Made by a program: the position numbers and the translations under genes. Shown piece by piece: positions 7,224 through 9,454 of a stretch of DNA of 9,454 bases. The stretch comes from JBBRLG01 sp038231495 (GTDB lineage: Bacteria > Planctomycetota > Planctomycetia > Gemmatales > Gemmataceae): assembly GCA_038231495.1 (NCBI GenBank), contig JBBRLG010000278.1:1-9454 (forward strand), read 5' to 3'. The first letter of the stretch is position 1. Each line of letters starts with the position of its first letter. The notes beneath the pieces were generated by a model, which searched no databases, was not told the origin of the DNA, and saw only the letters and a list, made by a program, of their open reading frames with translations.

Positions 7224-7829
7224 ATGGCGGCAAACGAACCGAACGGCGCCATCGCGCGACTCATGCACGAACTGGGTAAACTGCCCGGTATCGGACCGAA
7301 AAGTGCCGAGCGGTTGACCCACTACCTGCTGTCGGCATCGATGTCCGACGTGCTGGCCCTGTCCGAAGCGCTCCGCTCGATCAAGGAGAGCATCCACCCG
7401 TGCGCGGAGTGCTGCAATGTGACCGAGGGCGAACGGTGTGCGATCTGTTTGGACCCGCGCCGCGACCAAGCAGTGATCTGCGTGGTGGAACAGCCGCGCG
7501 ACGTGACCGCCCTGGAACGCTCGGCGACTTATCGGGGCGTGTACCATGTCCTGCACGGGCGTTTGGCCCCACTGGACAACATCGGGCCGGAGCAATTGAC
7601 CATCGACGCCCTCCTACGCCGCGTCCGCCGCGGCGGTGTGCTAGAGATTATCATGGGGACGAACCCGACCACCGAGGGTGACGGCACCGCGCTGTATTTG
7701 TCGAGTGTATTGGCCCCGCTGGGCGTGCGGGTTACACGATTGGCACGGGGTTTGCCCGCAGGTTCTGCACTTGAGTTCGCCAACAACCAGATGTTGGACG
7801 ACGCCCTTGAAGGGCGACGGGCGTTGTAA
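7224..7829 (+). CDS. recR: Recombination protein RecR
   Basis: RecR (201 residues) acts with RecF and RecO to load RecA on gapped DNA. The N-terminal helix-hairpin-helix is LGKLPGIGPKSAERLTHYLL (18-36). A zinc finger follows with C60, C63, C72 and C75, the normal family spacing. The Toprim domain runs from about 82 and includes VVEQPRDVTALE, GVYHVLHGRLAPLDNIGP and TNPTTEGDGTALYL. The C-terminal LARGLPAGSALEFANNQML differs from the more common LEYADEVTL ending. Length is usual. ATG 7224 is preceded by GGGGTGA (7214-7220); a stronger AGGAGG at 7201-7206 lies 17 bases away, so the exact ribosome docking is unclear. It is 47 bases downstream of ybaB and clearly part of the same cluster. Confidence 0.97.
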   Translation: MAANEPNGAIARLMHELGKLPGIGPKSAERLTHYLLSASMSDVLALSEALRSIKESIHPCAECCNVTEGERCAICLDPRRDQAVICVVEQPRDVTALERSATYRGVYHVLHGRLAPLDNIGPEQLTIDALLRRVRRGGVLEIIMGTNPTTEGDGTALYLSSVLAPLGVRVTRLARGLPAGSALEFANNQMLDDALEGRRAL

Positions 7830-7837
7830 GAACAGGG

Positions 7838-7883
7838 TTTGCCGCTTGCGGCTTTGCAATTTTGCAAAGCCGCAAGCGGCAAA
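7838..7883. repeat. Nested palindromic repeat, copy 2 (between recR and rpoN)
   Basis: Two perfect 22-base arms (7838-7859 and 7862-7883) surround a two-base TT spacer. The arm core is GCCGCTTGCGGCTTTGC, and within each arm GCCGC/GCGGC is a further inverted repeat. It begins eight bases after the recR stop and ends 38 bases before the rpoN start. No T tract follows on the plus strand (AAAACGG), so it is a dispersed palindrome rather than a textbook terminator, though it could still slow polymerase or shape mRNA ends. Confidence 0.9.
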
Positions 7884-7921
7884 ACGGATTGTCGAGTAGC
7901 ACGGAAACGGGGTTCTCAGTC

Positions 7922-9421
7922 ATGCGAACCGAAATGACCCTGACGACGCGGATGACCCAGAACATGATTCTGGCCCCGCGGATGATCCAGTCGATGGAAA
8001 TTCTGCAACTGACGACGATGGCCCTCGACGAACGGATTCAACAAGAGCTCCAAGAGAATCCGGTCCTCGAACTGCAGGACAACTCCGAAGAGGGCAGCCC
8101 GGTCGAAGGCGACGACGACTACGACGCCACCGCCGTGGAGGAGGGGATCGACCCCGGCACCAAGGAGCTTGTGATCGACGAGGCCGGCTCCAACGAGCTG
8201 GATTTCGACCGACTCGAAGCGATCAGCAAGGACTGGGAAGAGCACCTCAACGAGGAACACCGCCCCTCGCGCAACGGCATCGACCAGGAAGGCGACAAGA
8301 AGCACGACGCCATGCAAAACATGGCGTCGCGCCCGCAGTCGCTGCAAGACTACTTGAACGACCAGCTGGCGTTCATGGACGTGACCCGGCAGCAGGACCG
8401 GCTGGTCCGCTACCTCATCGCCCACGTCGATGAGAACGGCTATTTGCCGGAGAAGTTCACGCTGGAAGACCTGGCCGTGAACTGCCAGCCGCCCACCACG
8501 GTCGCCGAGCTGGAAGACGCTCTGGCCCAGGTGCAAAAGCTCGACCCGCCCGGCGTCGGTGCCCGCGACCTGCGCGAGTGCCTGTTACTGCAACTCCGGG
8601 CCGAAACGCCGCACCGCGACATCGTGCGCGAGTTGATCCTGCACCACCTCGAAGACATCCAATTCAACCGCCTGCCCGTCATTCAACGGCGGACGGGGTT
8701 CGACCTGATCGCGATCAAGGAGGCGATCGAGGCGCTGAAGCACCTGAACCCGCGGCCGGGCGCGCAGTTCGTTTCCGAGAACATTCCCTACGTCGTGCCG
8801 GACATCCTGGTCGAGCGCGACGAGGAGGGTAAATACAAAATCCGGCTGCTGGACGACTGGCTGCCGAACGTCTACATCCCGCGTCGCTACGTCGAGTTGG
8901 CCAAGCAAAAGGGCAGCGACCCCAAGACGCGCGAATACCTCAAGCACAAAATCCAGGCCGCCGAGTGGCTCAAGGACTCGATCGAGCAGCGCCGCAAGAC
9001 GCTCGAAAAGGTGACGCGGGCGATCGTCGAGCACCAGATGTCGTTCCTGGAAAAAGGCCCGGAGCACATCGAGCCGCTGAAGATGCTGCAGATCGCGGAC
9101 CTCGTCGGCGTCCACGTGACGACGGTGAGTCGGGCGGTGGACGACAAGTGGGTGCAGACGCCGCGCGGCATCTTCCCGCTGAAGCGCTTTTTCGGCGGCG
9201 GCACCCAGACCAACTCCGGCGAAGAGGTCGCGTGGGAGACGATCAAGCAGAAGTTGATGGAGATCATCGACCGGGAAGACAAGTCGAACCCGCTGTCGGA
9301 CGAGGATTTGGTGACGAAGCTGGACCAGGTCGGCTACCCGGTCGCCCGGCGGACGGTTACGAAGTACCGCAAGATGGCGAGCATCCCGTCCTCCCGGCAG
9401 CGCAAGGATTGGACCGCGTGA
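7922..9421 (+). CDS. rpoN: RNA polymerase sigma-54 factor RpoN
   Basis: Sigma-54 directs RNA polymerase to -24/-12 promoters that need an AAA+ activator. I choose ATG 7922 (MRTEMTLTTRM; 499 residues); a TTG at 7862 would start inside the palindrome. Region I is at about 8-51 and is rich in Gln and Leu, with LAPRMIQSMEILQL and QELQENPVLEL. Region II is acidic (about 54-85, EEGSPVEGDDDYD). The core-binding domain spans about 130-330. A helix-turn-helix is at about 388-410 (MLQIADLVGVHVTTVSRAV), followed by KWVQTPRGIFPLKRFF. The RpoN box ARRTVTKYRK is at 475-484. All regions are present. No strong ribosome binding site is visible, only GGGG at 7909-7912. It lies 92 bases after recR with a palindrome between, so it may be read through from the dnaX-ybaB-recR transcript or from its own unseen promoter. 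Confidence 0.97.
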   Translation: MRTEMTLTTRMTQNMILAPRMIQSMEILQLTTMALDERIQQELQENPVLELQDNSEEGSPVEGDDDYDATAVEEGIDPGTKELVIDEAGSNELDFDRLEAISKDWEEHLNEEHRPSRNGIDQEGDKKHDAMQNMASRPQSLQDYLNDQLAFMDVTRQQDRLVRYLIAHVDENGYLPEKFTLEDLAVNCQPPTTVAELEDALAQVQKLDPPGVGARDLRECLLLQLRAETPHRDIVRELILHHLEDIQFNRLPVIQRRTGFDLIAIKEAIEALKHLNPRPGAQFVSENIPYVVPDILVERDEEGKYKIRLLDDWLPNVYIPRRYVELAKQKGSDPKTREYLKHKIQAAEWLKDSIEQRRKTLEKVTRAIVEHQMSFLEKGPEHIEPLKMLQIADLVGVHVTTVSRAVDDKWVQTPRGIFPLKRFFGGGTQTNSGEEVAWETIKQKLMEIIDREDKSNPLSDEDLVTKLDQVGYPVARRTVTKYRKMASIPSSRQRKDWTA

Positions 9422-9422
9422 T

Positions 9423-9454
9423 TTGCCGCCGCTTGCGGCTTTGCGTTCCGGAAC
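9423..9454. repeat. Nested palindromic repeat, copy 3 (cut by the window end)
   Basis: The left arm starts just after the rpoN stop and contains CCGCTTGCGGCTTTGC (9429-9444), as in copy 2, with three extra bases near its outer end. It then enters GTTCCGGAAC (9445-9454), itself a perfect palindrome centred between 9449 and 9450. The right arm would lie beyond the window. Confidence 0.65.

Noticed and set aside
7838..7883. Intrinsic terminator between recR and rpoN
   Set aside because: The hairpin is very strong but neither strand has the T tract needed, and the same element sits in other gaps, so a dispersed repeat explains it better.
7862..7921. N-terminal extension of rpoN from the TTG at 7862
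   Set aside because: It encodes the right arm of the palindrome and has no sigma-54 similarity; region I starts after 7922.

Overview
The window looks like a chromosomal segment from a Planctomycetota bacterium, most likely of the Gemmata/Gemmataceae type. The reasons are high GC, a Hanks-type kinase with the N-terminal helical region typical of planctomycete kinases, and a secreted protein with two copies of the TIGR03067 domain, a family expanded in planctomycetes. The genus assignment is an inference; no marker gene here settles it.

Left part (1-3600, accessory). A serine/threonine kinase gene (from 145, +) breaks off right after its catalytic loop (HRDLKPTN) and runs into unrelated sequence. 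It faces a minus-strand pair: a VOC/glyoxalase-fold protein (2038-2424) followed by a TIGR03067 protein (1126-1968). An AraC-family regulator (2527-3324, +) is divergent from the VOC gene and appears to be read from a leaderless transcript. A tRNA-Thr(CGT) lies on the minus strand at 3526-3597.

Right part (3855-9421, +, core). The order is a cyclophilin-like lipoprotein, the SRP (4.5S) RNA, dnaX, ybaB/ebfC, recR and rpoN. The run SRP RNA-dnaX-ybaB-recR matches the gene order known from Bacillus and other bacteria; rpoN is attached behind it. dnaX supplies the clamp-loader tau/gamma subunits, RecR acts in RecFOR recombination repair, YbaB is a nucleoid-associated protein, and RpoN is sigma-54.

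The most notable signals are three. (i) A run of ten A residues lies inside GC-rich dnaX at the domain III/tau boundary, and both alternative frames reach a stop within about 30 bases, which suggests programmed slippage giving a gamma-like product. (ii) A dispersed nested-palindrome family (core GCCGCTTGCGGCTTTGC) sits upstream of dnaX, between recR and rpoN, and after rpoN, with paired compensatory changes between copies. (iii) The SRP RNA is clear, and its apical stem appears one base pair shorter than in E. coli. I saw no CRISPR array, intact insertion sequence, prophage or recognisable defence system.
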